DNA from: Acidaminococcus massiliensis
Lineage (GTDB): Bacteria > Bacillota > Negativicutes > Acidaminococcales > Acidaminococcaceae
Reading direction: 5' to 3'
Assembly (NCBI RefSeq): GCF_900095825.1
Contig: NZ_LT608315.1
Coordinates: 62,001 to 126,000 of the forward strand
DNA: 64,000 nucleotides
The translations under genes and the position numbers were made by a program. The notes beneath the pieces were generated by a model. It saw nothing but the letters and a program-made list of their open reading frames with translations. It did not search any database and had not been told where the DNA came from. Of this stretch, positions 8,559 through 16,893 are shown piece by piece. Each line of letters opens with the position of its first letter. Position 1 is the first letter of the stretch.

Positions 8559-9161
8559 CTATCTATCCAACACTACATCCAAATCTTCCAGGGCATGGCC
8601 CGTGGTATCAGCAAAACGCACCCGGAGGTTTCCGAAACGGGGCAGCTTCTTTTCTGGGATGGTCACTACATGTTCTTCGCTGAGGGCTTCGCTGCCGTCA
8701 TCCTGGACCCCGGAAGGATCCTGGATCGCCACGGTCACATTCAGCAGACGGCCGAACAGTTCTGCCTTGGTGATGGCCATTTTCCCGTTCTGTCCATTGG
8801 TATCCATGGCCGCATAGAGCACCAGTTTGTTGGCATAGGATGCACCGGAATACCGGCGCCGGGCCTGGAGGACTTTTTCCTGCTGGGTGGTCAGCTTCTT
8901 GATGCTGGCAAGTTCCGGGGCATCCTGTCCTGCTTTGGGAGGGATGAATGCGGTGCAGACCAGGCCGGGGACCGCCTTTTCACTGTCATGTTCCCAATCG
9001 GTATGGGCATCGGCGGCCTGATAAATGACTTTGCCGTCCTTCACCACCCGTTCTGAGACAAAAAGTTCTCCGTCAGCCAGCTTCGGCCGTTCCGCCGCAT
9101 AGCCCGGCACGGCACAAAGGGCAGCCAAAAGGGCCACTGCTGCTGTTTTTTTCCACTTCAT
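8559..9161 (-). CDS. Secreted protein of unknown function
   Basis: I do not recognise this 200-residue protein. It starts with a clear signal peptide (MKWKK, then a hydrophobic stretch ending GYAAE), so it is exported, probably to the periplasm. The rest is soluble and charged with no motif I can name. An open GTG lies at 9170, but AAGGAG overlaps it and is 8 bases from the ATG at 9161, so I chose the latter. A TATAAT (9211-9216) upstream suggests its own transcript. Its stop lies 60 bp ahead of the aro promoter on the same strand, and I see no terminator in between. Confidence 0.75.
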   Translation of the reverse strand: MKWKKTAAVALLAALCAVPGYAAERPKLADGELFVSERVVKDGKVIYQAADAHTDWEHDSEKAVPGLVCTAFIPPKAGQDAPELASIKKLTTQQEKVLQARRRYSGASYANKLVLYAAMDTNGQNGKMAITKAELFGRLLNVTVAIQDPSGVQDDGSEALSEEHVVTIPEKKLPRFGNLRVRFADTTGHALEDLDVVLDR

Positions 9162-9210
9162 ATCCTTCACTCCTTATGGGTACCGAGGCACCCGGATTTT
9201 TCTCTTTCTT

Positions 9211-9216
9211 ATTATA
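9211..9216 (-). promoter_or_regulatory. -10 element for the secreted-protein gene
   Basis: TATAAT on the minus strand about 50 bases before the start codon. No convincing -35 hexamer sits at 16-18 bases. Confidence 0.45.
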
Positions 9217-9277
9217 CACTGTTTTTGACTTGCAAGTCAGTGGAAGTTTGAAAAGAAAGAGTGACGAAGTGGGTAAA

Positions 9278-9414
9278 GACGTCAGACCGGCCCTTCGGGC
9301 CTTTCAGAAGTCAGCTATCAGCTTACCCCGCGCCAAGCAGATTGGACCTGCATCTAAATCGAACAAAGCTGACGTCTGACATCTCAAGGCCCGTCAGGGC
9401 CGTTTCTGACTTCT
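9278..9414. repeat. Dispersed imperfect palindromic repeat, copy 1
   Basis: The two ends are imperfect inverted copies of about 48 bp (left GACGTCAGACCGGCCC, right GGGCCGTTTCTGACTTC), with an unrelated middle of about 40 bp. Near-identical ends recur at 45808-45951 and a shortened form at 50931-51043. It has no coding frame of note and sits between divergent promoters. It resembles a miniature, non-autonomous mobile element or a REP-like hairpin. Confidence 0.8.
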
Positions 9415-9432
9415 TACGATAATGTAACCCGA

Positions 9433-9461
9433 TTGCATCCAGTTGGATTTTTTCCTATAAT
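9433..9461 (+). promoter_or_regulatory. Promoter of the Mrp ATPase gene
   Basis: TTGCAT (9433-9438), a 17-base spacer and TATAAT (9456-9461), 43 bases before the start codon. Confidence 0.8.
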
Positions 9462-9504
9462 AGGGAAAGGTTGATATCTGTTTACCTTGAGGGAGGTTTT
9501 TTCA

Positions 9505-10353
9505 ATGAGCGAATGTGATCACTGCGATCATTCCCACTGCTCCGGCTGCGAATCCAATCCGAAGCAGAATCCGCAGGATGCGGCCATTGCCGATTTCCTG
9601 CAGCATGTCAAACATAAGATCGTCGTCATGAGTGGCAAAGGCGGTGTAGGCAAGAGCACGGTTTCCGTGGATCTGGCCCTGCTCCTCAGTGAACGGGGCT
9701 ATCAGGTAGGCCTGATGGATGTGGACCTCCACGGCCCCAGTGTGGCCGGTATGCTGGGCTATATGGACAAGCATGTCCAGGTGGAAGGAGAAAAGCTGGT
9801 CCCCTTCCGTTACAGCGACCATCTGGAATTTTTGTCCGCCCAGGGTTTCCTGGCCCAGCAGGACGACGCCCTGATCTGGCGGGGACCCCTGAAAGTGGGT
9901 GCCATCCGGCAGTTCATGAGCGATACCAAATGGGACCCCCTGGACTACCTGATCATCGACTGTCCTCCGGGCACTGGAGATGAACCTCTGACCGTAGTCC
10001 AGACCATCAAAGATGCGGAAGCCATCATCGTGACCACTCCCCAGAAAGTAGCCCTGGCCGATGTGCGGAAATCCCTGAGTTTCTGCCAGCTTGGCCATAT
10101 CCCGGTCCGGGGCATCATCGAGAACATGAGCGGGTTCGTCTGCCCCCACTGCGGCCAGGAAGTGGATATCTTCAAAGCCGGCGGCGGCAAAGCCCTGGCA
10201 GAAGAAAAGGGGCTGCCCTTCCTGGGCCGGATCCCCATCGATCCCCAAGTGGTGGCTGCCGAAGATGCAGGGAATCCCCTGGAAAACATCAGTGAAGCCA
10301 GCCGCAAAGCTTTGAACAGCATTGTGGACAAGGTGGTTGAACAGGATCAGTAA
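9505..10353 (+). CDS. Mrp/NBP35-family iron-sulfur carrier ATPase
   Basis: A 282-residue cytoplasmic P-loop ATPase of the Mrp/ApbC/NBP35 family, which carries and hands over Fe-S clusters. The deviant Walker A is SGKGGVGKST (residues 43-52); DVDLHGPS and DCPPGTGDE follow; the cluster-binding CPHC pair is near residue 215. The N-terminus has several Cys and His residues (CDHCDHSHCSGC) that could bind another metal or cluster. GAGGGAGG precedes the ATG at 9505 by 8 bases; the upstream TTG at 9487 lacks a site. It is a single-gene unit with its own promoter and terminator. Confidence 0.92.
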   Translation: MSECDHCDHSHCSGCESNPKQNPQDAAIADFLQHVKHKIVVMSGKGGVGKSTVSVDLALLLSERGYQVGLMDVDLHGPSVAGMLGYMDKHVQVEGEKLVPFRYSDHLEFLSAQGFLAQQDDALIWRGPLKVGAIRQFMSDTKWDPLDYLIIDCPPGTGDEPLTVVQTIKDAEAIIVTTPQKVALADVRKSLSFCQLGHIPVRGIIENMSGFVCPHCGQEVDIFKAGGGKALAEEKGLPFLGRIPIDPQVVAAEDAGNPLENISEASRKALNSIVDKVVEQDQ

Positions 10354-10396
10354 AAATAAAGAGGTTGTTGCAAGCGCAACAACCTCTTTATTTTTT
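10354..10396. terminator. Bidirectional terminator after the Mrp gene
   Basis: A long near-perfect stem (AAATAAAGAGGTTGTTGC with its complement) around a 4-base loop, flanked by A- and T-runs. It serves the convergent Mrp and chromate-transporter genes and overlaps the last codons of the latter. Confidence 0.9.
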
Positions 10397-10924
10397 CAGT
10401 CCTAATTTCCCCCACAGCCCTACCATACCGGCAAAAATGACCAGTATCACAGGAGAAACATCGGTGAACAGGTTGATGCCCAGGACCACCAGGAATACTC
10501 CGATGGTCAGCCAATCCACGATGGCGCTCCGAGCCAGTTTGGAAACAGCATTGAAGATCAGGATGCACACGCACACCCGGATCCCGGCAAAAGCATCTTT
10601 CACCGCTGGATAATCTGCCAGATTGGCCAGCCCTGCCGCCAGGATCGAAATGATCACCAGAGAAGGGAACACCACACCCAGGGTGGCCACGATGCCTCCG
10701 ATGATTCCCCTTTCCTTGTATCCGATGAAGGTGGCCACGTTGACCGCAATGATGCCAGGGGTGCACTGCCCCACCGCATAATAATCCGTCAATTCTTCTT
10801 CCGTGGCCCAATGGTACCGTTCCACGATATCCGACTGCAGAATGGGCAGCATGGCCATCCCTCCCCCAAAGGTCACACCCCCGATCCGGGCAAAAACCAC
10901 GAACAACTTCCATAATGATGGCAT
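10388..10924 (-). CDS. Half-size chromate transporter (CHR) family protein
   Basis: A 178-residue membrane protein with one CHR domain: FARIGGVTFGGGMAMLPIL near the N-terminus, then a GQCTPGIIAVNVATFIGY segment, then four to five hydrophobic helices. Short CHR proteins usually come as neighbouring pairs that form one transporter; here no second half is present. The substrate may be chromate or another oxyanion; the name reflects the family only. The ATG at 10924 has GGGGAGG seven bases upstream; the earlier in-frame GTG overlaps that site. Confidence 0.88.
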   Translation of the reverse strand: MPSLWKLFVVFARIGGVTFGGGMAMLPILQSDIVERYHWATEEELTDYYAVGQCTPGIIAVNVATFIGYKERGIIGGIVATLGVVFPSLVIISILAAGLANLADYPAVKDAFAGIRVCVCILIFNAVSKLARSAIVDWLTIGVFLVVLGINLFTDVSPVILVIFAGMVGLWGKLGLKK

Positions 10925-11374
10925 TCTTCCCACCTCCCCTGTTTTTTATTGTAGCGCATTTTCTCCAGAAAATTAAGTTCTTTTACTCCGACTTTGGACT
11001 TGGTATACTGTATTTTATATTCTTCAGAATTCTTTTAATTTTTTTGGTATTTTCCCAGCAAAAAATGTATGGATTTTCAAGATTTATGCACATGCTTTCT
11101 TTTACAAGGTGAAAGATAATAGACTTTACACGTTTTTCGTGCTGTTTTTCGTCCTATTTTTACCGAATTTTACTTATGATTTTCTTTCCTATAGTTCGTA
11201 TATAGTTTTATTTTTATTATTTTTTTACAATTTATTCATATAAATCCATTGACTTTACGTATTAAATAAATTAATCCCGTACATTATTGCATTCTCTTCG
11301 ATTTTTCGGTATATTGATTCTGGAAGTTGCATACAACCTGTATACTAGAAACATGTCAAGGGAGGGAAAAATCC
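10925..11374. other. AT-rich intergenic region before the aconitase X operon
   Basis: About 450 bp, very AT-rich, without a credible gene. The part near 11250-11345 should hold the promoter of the plus-strand operon: TTGACT (about 11250) with a weak -10 17 bases on, and TATACT at 11341-11346. An inverted repeat at 11329-11345 is listed separately. Confidence 0.6.
11329..11345. promoter_or_regulatory. Candidate GntR/FCD operator before the aconitase X operon
   Basis: GCATACAACCTGTATAC contains ATAC-N5-GTAT and overlaps the TATACT -10-like element. FadR-type GntR regulators bind short palindromes of the GTATAC kind, and such a regulator is encoded at the end of this operon (16894-17595). This is inference from layout. 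Confidence 0.5.
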
Positions 11375-12580
11375 ATGGAATTAACGCAGGATCAAAAAGA
11401 TCTGTTGGAGGGCAAGTATGGACAGGGAGCCCAGCTGGCTATGAAAGTCCAAGTTGCCATCGGGGAATCTTTCGGTGCCAAACGGATGGTCCCCATCACC
11501 CGGTCCCATGTGGCCCTGAGCAACCAGGATGCGGATCTGTGGCTGGCAGAGAAAATGGTCGGCCTAGGTGCCAAATGCCGAGTCCGTCCTACGGTCAATC
11601 CCGGCTTCTGCCTCAGCTACTTCAAAGCCCTGGGAACCGTCACTGACGATGACTACGCCATGATGGAGCGGACCGACAAGGCCTATCGGGCCCTGGGGGC
11701 GGAATTGAGCTACAACTGCACCCCCTACATCGATACCAACGTCCCCCTGTTCGGAGAAATCTGCGCTTTCTCTGAATCCAGTGCTACCCCCTTCGTCAAC
11801 GCCATCTGGGGCGCCCGTTCCAACCGGGAAGGTGCCAACTCCGCCCTATTTGCTTCCATTACCGGTTATGTACCAGAATATGGCCTGCTCCTGGACGAAA
11901 ACCGCTACGGGAACATCCTGGTCAATGTGGAAGCCGATATGACCTGTGATGCAGACTACCACATCCTGGGCATGTGCGGAAAAAAGATCGGCCACGGGAT
12001 CCCTGTCTTCACCGGCCTCCCCAAGAACATTACCAAGGAAGCCCTGCGGAACCTGGGTGCCGAACTGAATACCTCCGGTTGCTATGACATGTATCACATC
12101 CCCGGGTTCACTCCCGAAGCTCCTGATGTAAAGACGGCTTTTGGCGGTAAGGATCCGGAACGGGTGGTGACCATCACCAATGAAGACATGGCGGAAGTCC
12201 TGGAAGAAATCTCTGTGGATACACCTCGTCCCATCGATTTTGCCATGTTCGGCTGTCCCCATTTCACCCTGAACGAATGCCAGTATATCGCCAAAAAGAT
12301 CGACGGACGGAAGCTGGCAGTGCCTATGTGGATCCTGACGGGAGAACATGTGCTGGCCATGGCCAAACGCACCGGCATTTACGATCAGCTGGAACCTTAT
12401 GGAGCCCATATCGTACCGGATACCTGCCCGGATCAGCCCTGCTGGCATTTCCTGAAAGGAAAGATCGGCATCACCGAATCTCCGAAATGTGCCTACTACC
12501 CACAGCGGCGGGGCATCCATTTCGTCATCCGCAATCTCGATACCTGCATTGAAGCAGCCCTGACCGGGGAGGTGAAATAA
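11375..12580 (+). CDS. Aconitase X, catalytic large subunit
   Basis: A 401-residue protein of the AcnX (DUF521) catalytic family, distant relatives of aconitase. Characterised members are cis-3-hydroxy-L-proline dehydratases and archaeal mevalonate-5-phosphate dehydratases. Family motifs are visible: SNREGANSALFASITGYVP near residue 150, a GCPHFTLNE motif near residue 290, CPDQPCW and SPKCAYY near the C-terminus; the cysteines are likely Fe-S ligands. AAGGGAGGG lies before the ATG at 11375. The small subunit is the next gene, with no gap. The partner TRAP transporter and dehydrogenase suggest catabolism of an imported hydroxy acid. Confidence 0.88.
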   Translation: MELTQDQKDLLEGKYGQGAQLAMKVQVAIGESFGAKRMVPITRSHVALSNQDADLWLAEKMVGLGAKCRVRPTVNPGFCLSYFKALGTVTDDDYAMMERTDKAYRALGAELSYNCTPYIDTNVPLFGEICAFSESSATPFVNAIWGARSNREGANSALFASITGYVPEYGLLLDENRYGNILVNVEADMTCDADYHILGMCGKKIGHGIPVFTGLPKNITKEALRNLGAELNTSGCYDMYHIPGFTPEAPDVKTAFGGKDPERVVTITNEDMAEVLEEISVDTPRPIDFAMFGCPHFTLNECQYIAKKIDGRKLAVPMWILTGEHVLAMAKRTGIYDQLEPYGAHIVPDTCPDQPCWHFLKGKIGITESPKCAYYPQRRGIHFVIRNLDTCIEAALTGEVK

Positions 12581-12982
12581 ATGAAGACGTTTACCTGTCA
12601 TAAAATTTCTGAAGGCAAGGCAGAAGGTCCGGCCATCGTTTCCACCGATGATGTGATGTTCTATCTGATCGATCCGAAAACAGGGACCGTCATCGAAAAA
12701 GAACACAGCCTGGAAGGAAAGAGCATCGCCGGGAAGATCATGATCTTCCCCAGCGGGAAAGGCAGCAGCGTGGTCCAGGCTGATGGGCTCTTCCAGCTGA
12801 TGAAGCAGCACAACCAGCCCAAAGGGATGATCGTCCAGCGGCCGGATACGGTACTGGTCACCAGTGCCATCCTCTTTGAGATTCCCATGGTGGATCAGGT
12901 AGATCCAGCCTTTTATCAGGAAGTGAAGGAAAACGATACCATCGAGATCGATGCAGATGCAGGTCTGGTAAAGATCCTGTAG
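12581..12982 (+). CDS. Aconitase X, small (swivel) subunit
   Basis: A 133-residue DUF126 protein, the swivelling domain that closes the active site of the large subunit. Recognisable pieces are the GKSIAGKIMIFPSGKGSSV motif near residue 46 and a C-terminal GLVKIL beta strand. The start codon follows the large-subunit stop directly, so the two are translationally coupled and form a heterodimer; in many species they are fused. Confidence 0.87.
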   Translation: MKTFTCHKISEGKAEGPAIVSTDDVMFYLIDPKTGTVIEKEHSLEGKSIAGKIMIFPSGKGSSVVQADGLFQLMKQHNQPKGMIVQRPDTVLVTSAILFEIPMVDQVDPAFYQEVKENDTIEIDADAGLVKIL

Positions 12983-13021
12983 GAAACGCCGATTCTCCAG
13001 TTCATTAAAGGAGGCTTTACG

Positions 13022-14047
13022 ATGAAAAAATCCAAACTGTTTGTCCTGGCGATGACAGCAATGATTTCCATTGGAGCACTGACCGGCTGCGGCGGTGGAA
13101 GCGATAAGGGAGGCGGTAGCAAAGGTTCCGCTGTGACCCTGAAGATCGGCCACGTAGAACCGGAAGACCGCTCCACCCATAAAGCTCTGCTGAACTTCAA
13201 AAAGAACGTGGAAGAAAAATCCAAAGGCCGTCTGAAGATTGAGATCTATCCCAACGGTGCCCTGGGCGGAGACGTCCAGCTGATGGAAGCCGTCGCCACC
13301 GGTTCCCTGGATATGGCCCTCCCTTCTACCTCGGTCCTGACCACCTACAGCGATGAATTCGGTATCCTGGATATGCCCTACCTGTTCAAGGATGCAAAGT
13401 CCGCCTTTGCCGCCATGGACGGAGATGTGGGCAAACAGCTCTCTGAAAAGATCAAATCCAAGGGCATCGATATCCTGGGATACACCTACAATGGTCCTCG
13501 GAGCACCACCAGCAAAGTGAAACCCATCGAAAAGCCGGAAGACCTAAAAGGTTTGAAGATGAGAGTCATGGAAAGCCCGATTTTCATCGACTACTACAAG
13601 ACCCTGGGAGCCAACCCCACTCCCATGAGCTTCACAGAACTGTACACCGGCCTGCAGCAGGGAACAGTGGAAGCCCAGGAAAACCCGCCTTCCCTGACTT
13701 TCGCCAACAAGTTCTATGAAGTCCAGAAATATTCCAGCATCGACGAACACGTCCACAACTTCCTGGCCTTCATGATCAACGATGCCAAGTTCAAATCCCT
13801 GAGTGCAGATGACCAGAAGCTCCTCCAGGAAGAAGCCAAGAAATACGTGGGTGAACAGCGGAAGATGGAACTGAAGGACAACGAAAAGGCCATCAAAGAT
13901 CTGGAAACCATCGGCAAACTCCAGACCAACGTCCTGACGGCAGACCAAAAGGCAGCCATGCGGAAGGCCCTGCAGCCCATGTATGATAAGTATGAAGCCA
14001 AATTCGGCAAAGCCATGTTCGACCTCTGCGAAAAATACAACAAATAA
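13022..14047 (+). CDS. TRAP transporter substrate-binding lipoprotein (DctP family)
   Basis: A 341-residue periplasmic binding protein. It starts with a lipoprotein signal (lipobox GALTGCGG, Cys about 22) and a glycine/serine linker, so it is probably tethered to the membrane. Family traits: VTLKIGHVEPEDRSTHKALL, IEIYPNGALGGD, and the substrate-carboxylate-binding segment GLKMRVMESPIF with its conserved Arg near residue 180. TRAP binding proteins mostly take organic acids. It belongs to the aconitase X operon, which suggests it brings in the substrate of that enzyme. Confidence 0.93.
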   Translation: MKKSKLFVLAMTAMISIGALTGCGGGSDKGGGSKGSAVTLKIGHVEPEDRSTHKALLNFKKNVEEKSKGRLKIEIYPNGALGGDVQLMEAVATGSLDMALPSTSVLTTYSDEFGILDMPYLFKDAKSAFAAMDGDVGKQLSEKIKSKGIDILGYTYNGPRSTTSKVKPIEKPEDLKGLKMRVMESPIFIDYYKTLGANPTPMSFTELYTGLQQGTVEAQENPPSLTFANKFYEVQKYSSIDEHVHNFLAFMINDAKFKSLSADDQKLLQEEAKKYVGEQRKMELKDNEKAIKDLETIGKLQTNVLTADQKAAMRKALQPMYDKYEAKFGKAMFDLCEKYNK

Positions 14048-14064
14048 GAAAGTCTGAGGATACA

Positions 14065-14095
14065 GGGGGAAAACACATCTTTCCCCCTTTCCCCT
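14065..14095 (+). terminator. Intercistronic hairpin between dctP and dctQ
   Basis: An 8-bp GGGGGAAA/TTTCCCCC stem with a 7-base loop and a T/C-rich tail. It is weak as a terminator and more likely sets a higher level of the binding protein relative to the permeases by partial termination or RNA stabilisation. Confidence 0.5.
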
Positions 14096-14117
14096 TTTCT
14101 GCAAGAAAGGAGTGACT

Positions 14118-14612
14118 ATGGATAAGTTCCTGGAAAAATGGACCTTTCTGGAAGAACGCCTGCTCATCTTCAGCCTGGTTTTCAACACCCTGCTGATCTT
14201 CACCCAGATCATCATGCGGGGTGCCTTCAACTCTTCCCTTTCCTGGTCCGAAGAATTGTCCCGCTATGTATTCATCTGGCAAATCTGGCTGGGCGCCGAT
14301 CTGGCCTATGCCTATCATGAGCACATCCGGGTAGAGATGATCTACCACTGGCTGCCTGGACCTAAGGCCTGCCGGATCCTGGATATCCTGGTGGATGTCA
14401 TGTGGCTGGCCTTCAACATTTTCCTGACCTACAAAGGTTTCGATCTGTGCCAGTCCATGGCCTCCCGCCATACCCTTTCCTCCGGGATGCGCCTGCCTCT
14501 GACCTATGTGTATGCGGCCCTGCCCGTAGCTTCGTTTTTTTTAAGCCTGCGCCTGGTATACAGCCTGTATACCAAGCTCCGTGGCGGCAGCCAGGATCCC
14601 AAGGAGGTGTAA
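14118..14612 (+). CDS. TRAP transporter small permease (DctQ family)
   Basis: A 164-residue membrane protein with four hydrophobic helices and the typical SWSEELSRYVFIWQIWLG segment near residue 45. It forms the complex with the large permease encoded directly downstream. AAAGGAG lies five bases before the ATG at 14118; the in-frame GTG at 14112 overlaps this site and was not chosen. Confidence 0.92.
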   Translation: MDKFLEKWTFLEERLLIFSLVFNTLLIFTQIIMRGAFNSSLSWSEELSRYVFIWQIWLGADLAYAYHEHIRVEMIYHWLPGPKACRILDILVDVMWLAFNIFLTYKGFDLCQSMASRHTLSSGMRLPLTYVYAALPVASFFLSLRLVYSLYTKLRGGSQDPKEV

Positions 14613-14618
14613 CAGACC

Positions 14619-15890
14619 ATGGAAGCGATTTTTCTCTTTGGACTTTTCCTGATCCTTCTCATGCTCAGCGTCCCCATCGGATATGCCATCGGCATGGTCA
14701 CCCTGGTCACCATGCTGGAATTCACCTCCATGCCTACTCTGATGATTGCCCAGAACAGCATTGCTGGGGTGGATTCCTTCCCGCTTTTGGCCATTCCTTT
14801 CTTTATGCTGGCCGGAAACTTGATGAGCGGCGGCGGGATCGCCAAACGCCTGGTGAATTTCTTTGAATGTTTCATCGGCCACATCACCGGCGGCCTGGGC
14901 ATGGTCACCATCGTGGTCTGCATGTTCTTCGCCGCCATTTCCGGTTCGGCCGTAGCCACGGTTTCTGCCGTCGGTGCCTTCATGATCCCCCAGATGGTGG
15001 AACATGGCTACAGCAAACCCTTTTCTGCTGCTTTGACCGCAGCGGCCGGTACCATCGGGGTCATCATCCCTCCTTCTGTCCCCTTCGTTATTTACGGGGT
15101 GGTCTCCGGGGCTTCCATCACCAATCTGTTCACAGCCGGTTTCCTGCCCGGTGTCCTGATGGGGATTGCCCTGATGATTGTCTGCTACATCGTCTCGAAA
15201 AAAAGAGGCTACCGGGGAAGCACGGAAAAGGCTTCCTTCGAAAAGATTGTCTGCACGTTCAAAGATGCCATTTGGGCCATCCTGTCCCCGGTGATCATCC
15301 TAGGCGGGATCTATTCCGGCAAATTCACCCCGACGGAAGCCGCTGTGGTCTCGGTGGTCTATTCCTATATCGTAGGCCGGTTCGTCTACAAGGAACTGGA
15401 TGCTTCCACCACCTATAAATCCCTGAAAGATGCTATCGTCATCAACGGCGCCACCACCTTCATGGTAGGCCTTTCCACGGCTTTTGCAGCCCTGCTGACC
15501 ATGGAACAGATCCCGCTGAAGATTGCAGCCTTCATCACCGGGATCAGCAACAATGGTGTGATCATCCTGCTGATGGTGAACTTGTTCCTGCTGATCGTAG
15601 GCATGTTCATCGACAACATCCCCGCCACCATCATCCTCACCCCCATCCTGCTCCCCATCTGCAAGAAGTTCGGGATGAGTCCCATCACCTTCGGGATCAT
15701 GCTGACCATGAACTTGGCCATCGGCTTCTGCACCCCGCCCTATGGGATCAACCTGTTTGTGGCAACGGCCATTTCCAAAGTGAAGATGGAAGCCCTGTCC
15801 AAAGAACTGATCCTATTGATCGGCGCGCTGCTGGTCGTACTGGCTTCCGTAACCTATATCCCGGCTGTCACCACCATATTCCTGAAATAA
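14619..15890 (+). CDS. TRAP transporter large permease (DctM family)
   Basis: A 423-residue membrane protein with about twelve hydrophobic helices that forms the ion-coupled transport path. Family segments: PLLAIPFFMLAGNLM, AISGSAVATVSAVGAFMIP, IPPSVPFVIYGVVSG, and TPPYGINLFVATAIS near the C-terminus. It is preceded by AAGGAGGTG, and the gap to dctQ is 6 bp. Confidence 0.94.
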   Translation: MEAIFLFGLFLILLMLSVPIGYAIGMVTLVTMLEFTSMPTLMIAQNSIAGVDSFPLLAIPFFMLAGNLMSGGGIAKRLVNFFECFIGHITGGLGMVTIVVCMFFAAISGSAVATVSAVGAFMIPQMVEHGYSKPFSAALTAAAGTIGVIIPPSVPFVIYGVVSGASITNLFTAGFLPGVLMGIALMIVCYIVSKKRGYRGSTEKASFEKIVCTFKDAIWAILSPVIILGGIYSGKFTPTEAAVVSVVYSYIVGRFVYKELDASTTYKSLKDAIVINGATTFMVGLSTAFAALLTMEQIPLKIAAFITGISNNGVIILLMVNLFLLIVGMFIDNIPATIILTPILLPICKKFGMSPITFGIMLTMNLAIGFCTPPYGINLFVATAISKVKMEALSKELILLIGALLVVLASVTYIPAVTTIFLK

Positions 15891-15906
15891 GAAGGAGGGT
15901 TCACTT

Positions 15907-16878
15907 ATGCTGATCTGGATCATCGACGAAGAATGGAAAGACTATGACATGGAAAAGGAACGTCTGGAAGCCCGCTATCCTGGGGTGGAGATCAGATGTT
16001 CCACCTATGATTATGAAAAGGATCTGAAAGAATTCGGCTATAAGGCGGACGGCATCCTGGCCCAAGTCTACGCGGCCCTGCCGGCTTCCACCATCGATCA
16101 GCTGCAGAACTGCAAGGGGATCGCCGTCTACGGAGGCGGCTATGACCGGATCGACGTGCAGGCGGCTCGAGCCAAGGGGATCTCTGTCACCAACATCAGC
16201 GGCTACTGTGCGGAAGACCTGGCAGATTATGTGGTAGCCGCTATGTATTTCGCCAACAAACGGATTGCCCAGTACAGTGCCTCCGTCGTAGAGGACAGCC
16301 GCAGCAATCGATGGGGCGCCATGGCCGTCCCCTTCATCGTCAATCGGATCAGCACCCAGACCCTCTGCATCGCCGGCCTGGGTGTCATCGGAAAGACGGT
16401 AGCAGCCCGTGCCCAGAGCCTGGGGATCAAGGTCATTGCCTGCGACGATTTCGTATCCAAGGAAGAGATGGCAGCTCTCCAAGTGGAAAAAGTGGACTGG
16501 GAGGAAGGTTTCCGCCGGGCGGATTACGTCAGCATCAATCTGAAAGGCTGTGACGAAAACCAGGACAAGATCAGCACACCCCTGCTTTCTCTGATGAAGC
16601 CCACTGCCTGGCTGATCAATACCTCCCGGGGCAAAGTGGTGGATGAAGCAGCCTTGATCGCTGCCGTGAAAGAGAAAAAAATCGCCGGTGCCATCCTGGA
16701 CGTGATCAAGACGGAACCGCCCACTGGAGAAGAACCCATCCTCCACTGCCCGGGCATCTATGTGACTCCCCATGTATCCTATATTTCCGTAGAATCGTTC
16801 CGGGCTCTGAAAGAGCGGGCCCTGGAAAATCTGGAAAATATGCTGGAAGGAAAGCCACCCCGCGATTTGGTCAATTGA
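15907..16878 (+). CDS. D-isomer-specific 2-hydroxyacid dehydrogenase
   Basis: A 323-residue cytoplasmic NAD(P)-dependent oxidoreductase that interconverts 2-oxo acids and D-2-hydroxy acids. The Rossmann motif is GLGVIGKTVAARAQSLG around residue 157; NTSRGKVVDEAAL near residue 238 and the catalytic His in TPHVSY near residue 288 fit the family. The substrate is not fixed by sequence. The setting, with TRAP transporter and aconitase X, implies a role in using an imported hydroxy acid or its dehydration product. Confidence 0.92.
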   Translation: MLIWIIDEEWKDYDMEKERLEARYPGVEIRCSTYDYEKDLKEFGYKADGILAQVYAALPASTIDQLQNCKGIAVYGGGYDRIDVQAARAKGISVTNISGYCAEDLADYVVAAMYFANKRIAQYSASVVEDSRSNRWGAMAVPFIVNRISTQTLCIAGLGVIGKTVAARAQSLGIKVIACDDFVSKEEMAALQVEKVDWEEGFRRADYVSINLKGCDENQDKISTPLLSLMKPTAWLINTSRGKVVDEAALIAAVKEKKIAGAILDVIKTEPPTGEEPILHCPGIYVTPHVSYISVESFRALKERALENLENMLEGKPPRDLVN

Positions 16879-16893
16879 GAAAAGGACGGACCC

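Noticed and set aside
8338-9056. Plus-strand frames across the aro leader and the secreted-protein gene
   Set aside because: No ribosome site, no motif; the minus strand has promoter, leader peptide, terminator and a signal-peptide gene.
10347-10913. A 188-codon minus-strand frame in another phase of the chromate-transporter gene
   Set aside because: It mirrors the real gene shifted by one base and lacks hydrophobic helices.
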